DNA of 64,000 bases from Vibrio sagamiensis NBRC 104589. GTDB taxonomy: Bacteria > Pseudomonadota > Gammaproteobacteria > Enterobacterales > Vibrionaceae. Below the pieces are notes generated by a model. It worked only from the letters and a program-made list of their open reading frames with translations, was not told where the DNA came from and searched no databases. Numbering within the stretch: position 1 is the first letter of the stretch; every line of letters begins with the position of its first letter. The DNA lies in contig NZ_BJXJ01000001.1 in assembly GCF_007990935.1 (NCBI RefSeq), forward strand, positions 223,308 to 287,307, written 5' to 3'. Below, piece by piece: positions 38,929-48,131 of this stretch. Both the position numbers and the translations under genes were made by a program.

Positions 38929-40095
38929 ATGCGCTACTTAGCTTTATTACTAATTAGTTGTCTATCTTTGCCTGTGTTCGCTTTAACTCAGGTTGATATT
39001 TATCAAGCAGAGATCGTCATTGATGGAGATCAGAAGGAGGGTGAAGATCTTGCTCGTCAGAAAGCGATGCAAGAAATCATTGTGCGTTCTACGGGCAATG
39101 AATCCTCATTGACTAACCCAGCGATTGTGAAAGCTTTGGAGTCCAGCTCTGGTTATGTCTCTCAGCTTAGCTATGATGAAATCAACGGCGAAAGAAGCAT
39201 GAAAATGCGTTTTAATGGTGATCAAATTCGTTCACTGCTTACGCAAGCTAAATTACCACTGTGGTCAACAAACCGAGCCAATATTTTAGTTTGGATGGTA
39301 GAAGAAAATAACTACGACCGAGCCATCGTTTGGGAACATTCAGAATCAAAAAACGCATCGGCACTGCAGAAAGCGGCAGTGATGAGAGGGTTACCTGTTA
39401 CCTTGCCTATTGGTGATTTTGATGATGTGACGGGTATTAATGCTTCAGATATATGGGGGGGCTTTGTATCGTCGATTGGTCAAGCGAGTCAACGCTATCC
39501 AGTTGATGCGGTTTTAGTGGTGCGAGCCCAAAGTGACTCTTTTCGTTGGACTTTATATGATCAATTGCCAGGTCGTTTATCAGAATCCACTCAGTGGTCT
39601 AGAAGTGGTTCTGCTTCTGGTGAAAATGCAATAACAGCTATCGTTGATAAGTTGGTCGATTACTATGCTAAGAAAACAGCGGTCGTTGTGACGAATGATG
39701 CAAAATCGATTGACGTGAAGGTGGTGAATATCTCCTCTGCAATGGACTTTTTCCGCCTAGAAAATGCCATGAAACAGCTGAGTTCTGTTTCCGATACAGA
39801 AATTAAACATGTACAAGATGATGGCATTATCTTAACGGTCGATCTGTTGGCTTCAAAACAAGCTTTTGAACAAGAAGTTTCAGCCATCGCGCAGTTGTCG
39901 ATGATGGAGGTGAAGCAACCTGATACTGAGCAACCGCAACAGAACGTAACTTCAGAGGCCGTCAATAACTTAGAAACCATTGACACCTCAGAGCTTTCCG
40001 TTGATGAGGGACTGACTGCTCCAGAATCTCAACCGTCAACTCAAATTCCTTATGATCTGCTTTACCAATGGCAAACACTTTCAACAGCGTCATAA
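38929..40095 (+). CDS. Secreted DUF2066-family protein
   Basis: The 388-residue precursor starts MRYLALLLISCLSLPVFA, a clean signal peptide, and continues LTQVDIYQAEIVIDGDQKEGEDLARQ as fold residues 19-44. That region resembles the DUF2066 family common in vibrios and shewanellas. The last 60 residues are Gln/Glu/Ser/Thr-rich and probably disordered. Starts at 38887 (GTG) and 38896 (ATG) would add a charged leader of 11-14 residues and cannot be excluded. The function of DUF2066 is unknown. The gene stands alone with its own terminator. Confidence 0.75.
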   Translation: MRYLALLLISCLSLPVFALTQVDIYQAEIVIDGDQKEGEDLARQKAMQEIIVRSTGNESSLTNPAIVKALESSSGYVSQLSYDEINGERSMKMRFNGDQIRSLLTQAKLPLWSTNRANILVWMVEENNYDRAIVWEHSESKNASALQKAAVMRGLPVTLPIGDFDDVTGINASDIWGGFVSSIGQASQRYPVDAVLVVRAQSDSFRWTLYDQLPGRLSESTQWSRSGSASGENAITAIVDKLVDYYAKKTAVVVTNDAKSIDVKVVNISSAMDFFRLENAMKQLSSVSDTEIKHVQDDGIILTVDLLASKQAFEQEVSAIAQLSMMEVKQPDTEQPQQNVTSEAVNNLETIDTSELSVDEGLTAPESQPSTQIPYDLLYQWQTLSTAS

Positions 40096-40156
40096 CGCGG
40101 TAGTGGTTAGTGTCGCTCTTTGAGAGGCCTCATCAAATTGAAGTGTAAAAAGGATT

Positions 40157-40183
40157 AAAAAAGTCGCATTATGCGACTTTTTA
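40157..40183. terminator. Bidirectional terminator between the DUF2066 and DUF2069 genes
   Basis: AAAAAGTCGC and GCGACTTTTT pair perfectly around ATTAT, with A and T tracts on both sides. It can serve the plus-strand DUF2066 gene and the minus-strand DUF2069 unit. Confidence 0.9.
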
Positions 40184-40255
40184 CATTTTCGAGAGGTAGT
40201 AGCGTCATTCTCAAGTTCACGGCTTTTGGCACTTATTAGTTACTTTTCTATTAAA

Positions 40256-40288
40256 TATACCCAAGCACCTTGAGGTCATTTGGGTATA
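40256..40288. repeat. Short palindromic intergenic repeat
   Basis: TATACCCAA (40256-40264) is the exact inverse complement of TTGGGTATA (40280-40288), with CACCTTGAGGTC-like sequence between. It lies directly before the stop of the DUF2069 gene. It is one of the short, complete palindromic forms of the family. Confidence 0.75.
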
Positions 40289-40289
40289 C

Positions 40290-40730
40290 TTACCTCAGGA
40301 ATTTTTCTTTTTCTTCTTTTTCCACTTGAGAAAGCCGTTTTAAGCGCAGCCCTAGTTCTTTACCTCGTTCTCGCGTGAATAGTATATTACCGACAAAACT
40401 GAGTGAAGTAAAAACTAACTCAACAACGGCTAACCATCGCTCTCCTCCATCGAGGTAAAGGATGGTCAAAGCATGCAGGAAGTAGAGCATAAGAATAAAA
40501 TTGGCCCAAGCATGGGTGTAAGGCTTACCCGCTAATATGCCAGGAAGTGGCAGAATCAAAGGCAAGCACCAAGCAATCGCGAGAGAAATTGAGTTGATGT
40601 GAGGGTGAGGTGATAGCCAAAGTTGCCAAGCTGCGACCCAAGACAGTAGCATTAAGTTACTGATGAGCGCTAAGTAACGGTAGTTTTGTGTCTGCTTTCC
40701 AAGCGGTATAAAGTCCATTTTCTTTGACAT
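40290..40730 (-). CDS. DUF2069 inner-membrane protein
   Basis: The 146-residue product has four predicted membrane segments. The central motif YTHAWANFILMLYFLHALTIL followed by GGERWLAVVELVFTSLSF identifies the DUF2069 family (here residues 71-112). A charged, Lys/Glu-rich tail is cytoplasmic. It lies 25 bases downstream of wrbA on the same strand, so it probably ends a bepA-side operon of yfgD-wrbA-DUF2069. No function is known for the family. Confidence 0.85.
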   Translation of the reverse strand: MSKKMDFIPLGKQTQNYRYLALISNLMLLSWVAAWQLWLSPHPHINSISLAIAWCLPLILPLPGILAGKPYTHAWANFILMLYFLHALTILYLDGGERWLAVVELVFTSLSFVGNILFTRERGKELGLRLKRLSQVEKEEKEKFLR

Positions 40731-40755
40731 TGGTCGTCATCTTCCTGAGTTGTAT

Positions 40756-41322
<567 letters not shown>

Positions 41323-41673
41323 CTATAGGATTTCCAGTACTTGCTCTGGTGGGCGACCTATCCGAGCTTTGCCATTGGCCACAACGACAGGACGTTCAAA
41401 GAGTTTTGGATGCGTTGCCATTGCCTCAAATAGTTGTGCGTCAGTCACAGATGAAGCGCCCAGTTCGAGTTCTTTATAAAGGGTCTCTTTTGTACGCATC
41501 ATATCACGGACTTGGGTGAATCCCAGTTGTGAGAAAAGCGTTTGAAGTTGTTCAACATTAAGCGGCGTATCAAGATATTTGATCACATCAGGTTGGACAC
41601 CATTTTGTTCAAGAAGCTCTAAAGTCTGGCGGCTTTTGGAACAACGAGGGTTATGATAAATAACGACTGACAT
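41323..41673 (-). CDS. yfgD: ArsC-family protein YfgD
   Basis: The 116-residue thioredoxin-fold protein has the redox or arsenate-site Cys11 in YHNPRCSKSR and the C-terminal ERPVVVANGKARIGRPPEQVLEIL, which E. coli YfgD shares. Arsenate reductase activity is possible from the family, but there are no ars genes nearby, so a general glutaredoxin-linked reductase role is equally likely. The ATG at 41673 has a GGAG six bases upstream; the longer start at 41685 would overlap that site. It lies 16 bases after bepA, as in E. coli. Confidence 0.9.
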   Translation of the reverse strand: MSVVIYHNPRCSKSRQTLELLEQNGVQPDVIKYLDTPLNVEQLQTLFSQLGFTQVRDMMRTKETLYKELELGASSVTDAQLFEAMATHPKLFERPVVVANGKARIGRPPEQVLEIL

Positions 41674-41689
41674 GGTTTTCTCCATAGGG

Positions 41690-43141
41690 TTATTGTAACG
41701 CCATAAATTGATCTCTTTGGATCATTAACTGATCGATACGAGCATCATAGCGTGCTTGTTTTAAGCTTCCTAGCTCGGCGATTTTACTGGCCTCGCTGTA
41801 GTATTGAATCGCTTTATTCCATCCTGCTTGGAGAGCTAAAATCTCTGCTCTTGCAGCCAGTTCTTCATCACTGTGACCAAGGGCATGGTTAGCCTTGGAT
41901 AAGAGCTGCCAGCCATTGGTATCGTCAGGATGGTCATGAGTATAGCGTTGAAGCACTCTCAATGCTTTGGCATCTTGTTTGTCTTCGAGTAAAGCGTTGG
42001 CATAGTTGATAAGCAGCACTTTATTTTGTGGATTACTTTTTAGTGCGGTTTCAAGCATGTTGATGGCTTTTTCAGGATGTTGCTGAGCGAGGTATAAATC
42101 AGACATCGCATCAAGATAGAAAAGGTTGTTTGGATCTTGTTTTAACAAGTCTATTAATAATGGCTCAGCTTTGGTTAACTTTTTATTGTCCAGATGGACC
42201 AATGCTCGGCCATAATTGAAAGAGGGAGCTGCTTTAGCTGGTGCTTTCTTTTGTGTTCGCTCAAACCAACTTAGTGCTGCTTGGCTCTCTAAACCTGCGT
42301 ATCGAGCGATGATTCTTGCGCGGGCAAGGTGATAATCGATTGAAGGCTGAAGACGCAGTGGAGGGTAGTCACGTGCTCTCGCTCGACTATCGGTAATACG
42401 ATCTTCTGGCAGTGGGTGAGTCAACAGCATAGGTGGTGGCTTGCTGGCATAGCGGTATTCATCAGCCAAACGACTAAAAAAGCGCGGCATGGCTTGAGCT
42501 TCAAAACCGGCTTTGGCCAGAGTAGCGATACCAAATCGGTCAGCCTCTTTTTCATTTGCTCGGGTATAATTGATTTGACTTTGCATGTTACCCGCGGTTG
42601 CTGCCGTGATTGCAGCGATGCCGGCTTCAGGTGCTGCGATAGCCAATAACAGGCCGCCAGCTAATGCCGCAATACTTGCAGGGGATCGGCGAGCCTGGTC
42701 TTCCATACTTCGAGCAAGGTGGCGTTGGGTGACATGCGCTATTTCATGGGCAATCACTGAAGCCAGCTCACTTTCTGTTTTTGCGTGAAGGAACAAACCA
42801 GAATGTAGTGCCACGTAACCACCAAAAAATGCAAAGGCATTGATGTTACGGTCTTGAATCATAAAAAAATGAAAAGGTGTTTTTACGTCGTCAGCTTTCA
42901 AGACCAAACGATGGCCTAAAGTATCAATATATTCATTGATGGTCGGATCATTAACAAGGGGTTTGCTGGACCTAAGCATACGCATATAGGCGTCACCATA
43001 AATCAGCTCCTGATCAATGGTCAATGTACTGGCCGCTGTTGTTCCAATATCGGGAAGATTAAGCGGATTGGCATGGGTTACTTGCGCACTCATTGCTAAT
43101 GCAAGAGACAAAGTAACCAGAGTTCGGGAGCGTTTTAGCAT
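41690..43141 (-). CDS. bepA: Periplasmic metalloprotease/chaperone BepA
   Basis: M48-family protease that assists or degrades stalled outer-membrane proteins such as LptD at the BAM complex. The 483-residue precursor has a signal peptide ending near THA/NPLN, the zinc site HEIAH at residues 132-136 with the third ligand in NEKEADRFG, and C-terminal tetratricopeptide repeats (about 310-460). It is similar in length to E. coli BepA (487). It is functionally linked to bamA and bamC elsewhere in this window and heads the minus-strand unit with yfgD. Confidence 0.94.
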   Translation of the reverse strand: MLKRSRTLVTLSLALAMSAQVTHANPLNLPDIGTTAASTLTIDQELIYGDAYMRMLRSSKPLVNDPTINEYIDTLGHRLVLKADDVKTPFHFFMIQDRNINAFAFFGGYVALHSGLFLHAKTESELASVIAHEIAHVTQRHLARSMEDQARRSPASIAALAGGLLLAIAAPEAGIAAITAATAGNMQSQINYTRANEKEADRFGIATLAKAGFEAQAMPRFFSRLADEYRYASKPPPMLLTHPLPEDRITDSRARARDYPPLRLQPSIDYHLARARIIARYAGLESQAALSWFERTQKKAPAKAAPSFNYGRALVHLDNKKLTKAEPLLIDLLKQDPNNLFYLDAMSDLYLAQQHPEKAINMLETALKSNPQNKVLLINYANALLEDKQDAKALRVLQRYTHDHPDDTNGWQLLSKANHALGHSDEELAARAEILALQAGWNKAIQYYSEASKIAELGSLKQARYDARIDQLMIQRDQFMALQ

Positions 43142-43478
43142 ATAAAAAAAAGGTTCTCCAAAGTCCTGAGCGATAGGTGTGTACTCAAATTACCTCGCCG
43201 CACAGAAGGGTGTCAGTGATCTTGCTATAAATCAAGCATTGCAGCCATCTTGGCACTGATATTTTTGCATCAGCGTTCACTTTTAAGGGAGTGGTAAACG
43301 TACACCATGTGCTTCTAATAAGACAGGAAACATATGGATTGGTTTCATGCTGAGCGATATGTATTGGCAAAAAAGGGGATTTGGCCGCTTTTTACTGACG
43401 TTAAATTGTCTGAGAAAAGCTAGCACCAACTTAAAAAGCCGTTACAATACAATCCAATCACAAGTGCTGAGCAAGACA
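43142..43478. other. Control region between bepA and the TusA-like gene
   Basis: A 337-base divergent gap. It contains an AGGAAAC site followed by a 29-codon open frame at 43334-43423, which may be a small gene or chance (see findings). No repeat copy or strong hairpin was seen. Confidence 0.4.
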
Positions 43479-43724
43479 ATGAGATCTATGTTACTTGATT
43501 TGAGTCAACAGCGTTGCCCTATGGCCTTGTTAATGGCTAAGCGTCACATAGTGAACGTGTTCCACTCTAAAACCGAAGTTCATCAACAGCTGATGATAAA
43601 AATTGTGGACTCAAGTTCTAAGCGTGATATAGAAAAATATTTATTGGCTCAGGGCTACAAAGTTAGCTGTCACTCCGCATCTGGGTATTTCACACTGACA
43701 GTATTCAATAAGGAGCCATCATAA
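43479..43724 (+). CDS. TusA-family sulfur-carrier-like protein
   Basis: The 81-residue product has the TusA/YedF/SirA fold signature LLDLSQQRCPMALLMAKRHIVNV, here at residues 5-27. The conserved Cys and Pro of the CPxP motif are present, but the final Pro is Ala (CPMA). It may bind or transfer sulfur through Cys13 or serve another role in this fold. The start is uncertain: ATG at 43479 or 43488. The stop overlaps the perM start by one base (TAATG), so the two are co-expressed. Confidence 0.75.
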   Translation: MRSMLLDLSQQRCPMALLMAKRHIVNVFHSKTEVHQQLMIKIVDSSSKRDIEKYLLAQGYKVSCHSASGYFTLTVFNKEPS

Positions 43725-44797
43725 TGCTTGATATGGTAAGTCGTTGGTATAAAAGACGCTTTTCAGATCCCCATGCTGTAAGTCTTGTTGCCATTCTCTT
43801 ATTTGGTTTTATTACTATTTACTTTTTGGGTCATCTCATTGCTCCGCTTCTTGTTGCGATTGTGTTGGCCTATTTACTTGAATGGCCTGTCACCAAAATG
43901 TGTCGTCTTGGTGTGCCACGAACCTTCTCTGTTGTGACGGTGATATTAATTTTTACTGGTCTGATGCTGGTTGCTATTTTTGGATTAGTACCAACGATCT
44001 GGACTCAGGTTGGCAACTTGCTGAATGATATTCCGAGTATGTACGCGGGGCTGCAAAAGTTTATCTCCACTTTGCCAGAGCGTTATCCTGAACTGGCCAA
44101 CTTGCAAATTGTTGAAACCCTTGTCACTAATGCAAAAAACAAAGCGATTGGTTTAGGTGAAAGTGTCGTGAAAGGATCGTTGGCATCATTAGTGAGCTTG
44201 GCGACTCTTGGTGTTTACCTGATCTTGGTCCCTCTTTTAGTCTTCTTTTTGCTCAAAGATAAAGAAGAAATGCTGAATATGGCCAGTGGTGTATTGCCGA
44301 AAAACCGCAAGTTAGCAAATAAAGTTTGGCATGAGATGAACGAACAAATCTCAAATTACATCCGTGGAAAAGTACTTGAGATCTTGATTGTTGGTAGTGT
44401 GAGTTACGTGACTTTTGCCATACTGGACCTTCGTTATTCTGCACTGTTGGCGGTCGCTGTGGGGCTATCTGTGTTAATTCCATATATTGGTGCTGCTGCT
44501 GTAACGGTTCCTGTTGCGATTGTCGGGTTGTTTCAGTGGGGGTTAACGCCACAATTTTACTGGTTGCTTGTTGCTTATGGCATTATTCAGGCATTGGATG
44601 GCAATGTTTTGGTGCCAGTCCTTTTCTCGGAAGCGGTCAACCTTCATCCTGTCGCCATTATAGTTGCAGTATTAGTGTTTGGTGGTTTATGGGGCTTTTG
44701 GGGCGTCTTCTTTGCCATTCCATTGGCGACCTTAGTTAAGGCGGTTTGGAATGCTCTGCCAAGTACAGAAGAGCAAGAGTCTATCGTAGAGCCATAA
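43724..44797 (+). CDS. perM: PerM/AI-2E-family membrane protein
   Basis: The 357-residue protein has about eight membrane helices in the AI-2E transporter family pattern. The family motifs LVPLLVFFLLKDKEEM, the amphipathic IRGKVLEILIVG, and the C-terminal DGNVLVPVLFSEAVNLHPVAII are visible. Substrate is uncertain: the family includes exporters and sodium/proton antiporters. E. coli perM is likewise the neighbour of bepA-yfgD. It overlaps the TusA-like gene by one base and is the last core gene before the accessory locus. Confidence 0.87.
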   Translation: MLDMVSRWYKRRFSDPHAVSLVAILLFGFITIYFLGHLIAPLLVAIVLAYLLEWPVTKMCRLGVPRTFSVVTVILIFTGLMLVAIFGLVPTIWTQVGNLLNDIPSMYAGLQKFISTLPERYPELANLQIVETLVTNAKNKAIGLGESVVKGSLASLVSLATLGVYLILVPLLVFFLLKDKEEMLNMASGVLPKNRKLANKVWHEMNEQISNYIRGKVLEILIVGSVSYVTFAILDLRYSALLAVAVGLSVLIPYIGAAAVTVPVAIVGLFQWGLTPQFYWLLVAYGIIQALDGNVLVPVLFSEAVNLHPVAIIVAVLVFGGLWGFWGVFFAIPLATLVKAVWNALPSTEEQESIVEP

Positions 44798-44808
44798 ATG
44801 GCATGTTG

Positions 44809-44842
44809 CCATGTAGAGTGAGGCGAGACTCATCCTACATGG
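44809..44842 (+). terminator. Hairpin after perM
   Basis: CCATGTAG (44809-44816) pairs with CTACATGG (44835-44842), with GTGAG/CTCAT pairing inside. There is no T run, so it may act as a transcript-stabilising end rather than a classic terminator. Confidence 0.5.
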
Positions 44843-44857
44843 CCGCTCCTGTGATGA

Positions 44858-44890
44858 CATACCCAATGGTTTGAGGTTAACTGGTATACC
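44858..44890. repeat. Palindromic intergenic repeat at the left edge of the accessory locus
   Basis: CATACCCAATGGTTTGAGG at the left and TTAACTGGTATACC at the right form an imperfect version of the TATACCCAA...TTGGGTATA palindrome. It lies between perM and the last gene of the accessory locus, six bases from that gene's stop. Confidence 0.6.
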
Positions 44891-44895
44891 TCGTC

Positions 44896-46041
44896 TCAAT
44901 GACCTTCGAGAGATTGTCCATCGTGATGATGTGAACAAACTTGCTCTGCTGCTTTTGTTGGTGATTTTTGATGTTTGGGAATTTTATAGCCTGTTGGAAT
45001 TGCCAGGAGAATGGTTTTTAACATGTCTTTATCCATAAGCTGACAATATTTTTTCAAAGACGCTAGAATCTGATTTAAGCGTTCTGGCTTAATGTGCACT
45101 TCAGTCGCAGATTTAATTTTAGGATGAATGGTGTTACTGGCGTTTTCTCCAATTAACAACTCTTCAAACAGCTTCTCTCCCGATCTTAAACCCGAAAATA
45201 CAATCTGAATGTCTTGCTTTGTTTGGGTGAGCTTAATGATATTTTTAGCCAGGTCGTGAATCTTTATTGGCTCTCCCATATCAAGGACAAAAACCTGCCC
45301 GCTGTTGCCTATGGCACTGGCTTGAATCACCAGTTCAGAAGCTTCTGAGACCAACATAAAATACCGCGTTATATCAGGATGAGTGACAGTGAGTGGCCCG
45401 CCATTTTGAATTTGATTTAAAAATAGAGGGATAACGGAACCTGAAGAGCCTAATACATTCCCAAAACGCACTATGGTGAAGCAGGTGGAGGACTGTTGTA
45501 TCGACAAAGCTTGCAGGATTAACTCTGAAAGTCTTTTTGTCGCTCCCATGACATTGGTTGGTCTTACGGCTTTATCTGTGGAGATGAGCGTGAAATTGGC
45601 GACCTGATGTTCGATCGCAGCTTCAGCACAAGAAAGCGTACCAAATACATTATTTTTCACAGCTTCTACGATATTATTTTCTACCATAGGGACATGTTTG
45701 TGTGCCGCTGCATGATAGATGGTATGGACTTTATGCTTTTCTAAAACTGAGCCAAAGTGCGTTTTATTTTGTATGTTACCAATAATTGCAAATATGGGTG
45801 TTTGTTGCCCAGTTTGAGCTAAATATGCTTTAATTTCATGTTCAATTGAATATAAATTATATTCACTGAGTTCAAATAAAATAAGGCTCTTAGGGTTATA
45901 ACTGAGTATTTTTCGACACAACTCGGAGCCTATAGTTCCACCTGCACCAGTGACTAAGACATTATGCTCGGCTATATTTTTAGACATTAAATAAGTGTCA
46001 GGTTCAGTAACATTCCTATTTAATAACTTTGCAAATTCCAT
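44896..46041 (-). CDS. Soluble, domain-only UDP-sugar 4,6-dehydratase (WbpM/CapD/FlaA1-like)
   Basis: The 381-residue protein is the cytoplasmic SDR domain of the large membrane-bound UDP-GlcNAc 4,6-dehydratases. It retains their linker-like LLNRNVTEPD and VLVTGAGGTIGSELCRKI (NAD-binding), then ISTDKAVRPTNVMGATKR (fold residues 153-170). The catalytic set is Thr155, Met165 and Lys169, the SMK variant of WbpM-type enzymes. The four N-terminal membrane helices of WbpM are missing. The usual GDIRD motif reads GNIQN, and the C-terminus ends in a HHHD-containing tail. It should make UDP-4-keto-6-deoxy sugars. It is the last gene of the locus. Confidence 0.8.
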   Translation of the reverse strand: MEFAKLLNRNVTEPDTYLMSKNIAEHNVLVTGAGGTIGSELCRKILSYNPKSLILFELSEYNLYSIEHEIKAYLAQTGQQTPIFAIIGNIQNKTHFGSVLEKHKVHTIYHAAAHKHVPMVENNIVEAVKNNVFGTLSCAEAAIEHQVANFTLISTDKAVRPTNVMGATKRLSELILQALSIQQSSTCFTIVRFGNVLGSSGSVIPLFLNQIQNGGPLTVTHPDITRYFMLVSEASELVIQASAIGNSGQVFVLDMGEPIKIHDLAKNIIKLTQTKQDIQIVFSGLRSGEKLFEELLIGENASNTIHPKIKSATEVHIKPERLNQILASLKKYCQLMDKDMLKTILLAIPTGYKIPKHQKSPTKAAEQVCSHHHDGQSLEGH

Positions 46042-46115
46042 TTTAAACTATCACCTTGATTATTCTTATATAATAAATTCAAATCAATGAACTATGGATA
46101 TTTCAGAAGGCGAAC

Positions 46116-46949
46116 TTAATCCACTTCTGCGACTATTTCTTCCCATGTTTTTTGAGTCATAGTATGAGTAATATCTAGCTGATGTTTATTGTGTATATAA
46201 AAACAATTGTTTACCGTTGATTCTTTTGAGGCCGTATCCGCCTTCTTATGTGGAATATGGTAAGCATGTGCATCTAAGTTTAACGACATTTTAATTCCGC
46301 TCAGATGCAGGCGCAGGCCGAGCTCAACATCTTCCCCTCCCCAATGAGTAAACTTCTCATCAAAACCGCCTACTTGAAGGAAATGTTCCTTTTTGCCAAA
46401 CAAGTGTCCACCCCAAAAGAACAACCATGGGTATTGTTCAAAACCTCTAAAGTGACCTATGTGTGTGAGTAATTTGAATCGGCAATCGCGGTTGTTTTCA
46501 TCATTTAATAGATTCATGAAAAGGGTGTCAAATTGGTTCATGGCGATGTGCGATTCAAAATCGTTATTCATAATGCTGTGCTCATCAAAACCATGGCAAA
46601 ACCCAATATTGATGGTTGCATCATCGTAATTCGATAAATGTGTTTCTATCAGATCACTTTTTATTAATACACCACTATCAATAAAAAGAATAAATTCTCC
46701 TTGTGCAGCTTCTAACCCCATATTGCGAGCTTTCGCTGCTCTAAAACCTTGATCTTCTTGGTATAGGTAGCGAATGTTTATCATATTTTGGAATTTTAAA
46801 CACATTGCTTTAGTGCCATCAGAGGAGCCGTCATCACAGATAATGACTTCAATATTTGAAGTATCAACACTTTGATTGATGATGGAATGTATTGTTTTTT
46901 CTAAGTCATTTTTATTGTTGTACGTAGGTATGATAATACTGACGGTCAT
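46116..46949 (-). CDS. GT2 glycosyltransferase with galactosyltransferase-like C-terminus
   Basis: The 277-residue protein has a GT-A fold with SIIIPTYNNKNDLEKTI, the nucleotide-binding IICDDGSSDGT and a DXD-like IDSG. A second half contains FWGGHLFGKKEHFLQVGGFDEKF followed by HWGGEDVELGLRL, the Glyco_transf_7C signature (residues about 180-215) seen in chondroitin synthase and GalNAc/Gal transferases. It likely transfers a hexosamine or galactose-type sugar. A GGAG site precedes the ATG, and the MFS stop lies two bases upstream. Confidence 0.85.
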   Translation of the reverse strand: MTVSIIIPTYNNKNDLEKTIHSIINQSVDTSNIEVIICDDGSSDGTKAMCLKFQNMINIRYLYQEDQGFRAAKARNMGLEAAQGEFILFIDSGVLIKSDLIETHLSNYDDATINIGFCHGFDEHSIMNNDFESHIAMNQFDTLFMNLLNDENNRDCRFKLLTHIGHFRGFEQYPWLFFWGGHLFGKKEHFLQVGGFDEKFTHWGGEDVELGLRLHLSGIKMSLNLDAHAYHIPHKKADTASKESTVNNCFYIHNKHQLDITHTMTQKTWEEIVAEVD

Positions 46950-46950
46950 T

Positions 46951-48117
46951 TTAAACTCCTTCGTTAACTAAAGTGTTGCTCTGTTTCAATTTGAGTAGAA
47001 AAAATGCCATAAAAGAAATGCACAGAGACGAGAAAGAAATGAAATACATTCCATATAAAAGCGATGAATTTGATGAGATGAACCCAACGATAGGCGGACC
47101 CATAAAACCACCCACGGAGCTAAAAGTTGCAACAATAGAAAGCGAGCCTGTGCCCATTGACGCAGCCATGGCATAAATACTTGGCTGGACAAAAGAGATC
47201 GCCAAACCAACTACCGAAAAAGCAAGCCATGTTATCGCAATATTCATAATAAGCAGGCTGGTCACAAGAGAAAATGCAACAATGAGGCCTGCGGAAAAGA
47301 TAAGAATAAAGTCAGAGTATTTGCTTCTAAAGTTATCTGCGAACAGTCTGCCGACAAACATTGATAAAGAAAATACTAATAGTCCAGATGAGGCGATCGA
47401 TTCTTCAATATGCAAAATATCTTTTAAGTATATCGTTGACCAATCATGCATAGAGCCTTCGACGATCGTGGCAAATAAGATTAATCCACCGAGTGTTAGG
47501 GTTTTAATATTTAATAAACGACTTCCATCGTTATTCTCCTTATTACCTTCACTTGCTATTTCTGGTAGCTTTGCCACTGATAAAATCATAATAGTGAGTA
47601 TGATCAGACCAGAGATTAAGCTATGAACATAGAGCGCTTCAGAAATATATTTCATCACAATCATGGTTAATAGTGCTGCACTGGCTAAGCCTAGACTAAA
47701 GGTGGCATGGAATCGGGCCATAAATTTGATTTTATGTTTTTTTTCCATGTCATTACCAAACAGATTAATTGAGGTATTGATCCCTGCACAGCAGATACCT
47801 TCTAAAAACATAAAAAATAATGCTAAAAAGTAGTTCTGGGTGTTCATAATAAAATAAATCAGTAAAGATGCGGCGATACTCTGAACGATAACGGCTTTTC
47901 TTACACCTAAGTATTTTATTGTCGCGATGGTAATAGGGAAGGCAATGACCCCACCCAAACTCGCAGCAAGTAAGAAAAAGCCTAAATATGCGTCTGATAT
48001 CAGCATATTTTCCTTTATTGATATTAATCGAGACGCCCATGTGCCTACATTAAAACCTAGAAGCCAAAACAATCCCATTGTAGGAATTAATGGTAAATAT
48101 TTTTTAAGATTAAACAT
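46951..48117 (-). CDS. MFS transporter
   Basis: The 388-residue protein has about 12 membrane helices arranged as two six-helix halves joined by a polar loop (about residues 190-200, EIASEGNKENNDGSR). Features such as WASRLISIKENM in the first loop and SMHDWSTIYLKD at the start of the second half resemble the YbjJ/FucP-like sugar-type MFS branch. It is embedded between the glycosyltransferase and the aminotransferase, so it probably moves the locus product or a precursor. A polysaccharide flippase or ABC exporter, usual for surface glycans, is absent. The ribosome site is AAGGAA. Confidence 0.8.
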   Translation of the reverse strand: MFNLKKYLPLIPTMGLFWLLGFNVGTWASRLISIKENMLISDAYLGFFLLAASLGGVIAFPITIATIKYLGVRKAVIVQSIAASLLIYFIMNTQNYFLALFFMFLEGICCAGINTSINLFGNDMEKKHKIKFMARFHATFSLGLASAALLTMIVMKYISEALYVHSLISGLIILTIMILSVAKLPEIASEGNKENNDGSRLLNIKTLTLGGLILFATIVEGSMHDWSTIYLKDILHIEESIASSGLLVFSLSMFVGRLFADNFRSKYSDFILIFSAGLIVAFSLVTSLLIMNIAITWLAFSVVGLAISFVQPSIYAMAASMGTGSLSIVATFSSVGGFMGPPIVGFISSNSSLLYGMYFISFSSLCISFMAFFLLKLKQSNTLVNEGV

Positions 48118-48131
48118 AATAATTCCTTTAA

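Noticed and set aside
41323..41673. Arsenic resistance operon
   Set aside because: Only ArsC-fold proteins YfgD and YffB are present; no arsR, arsB or acr3 gene is near, and both sit in their normal housekeeping contexts.
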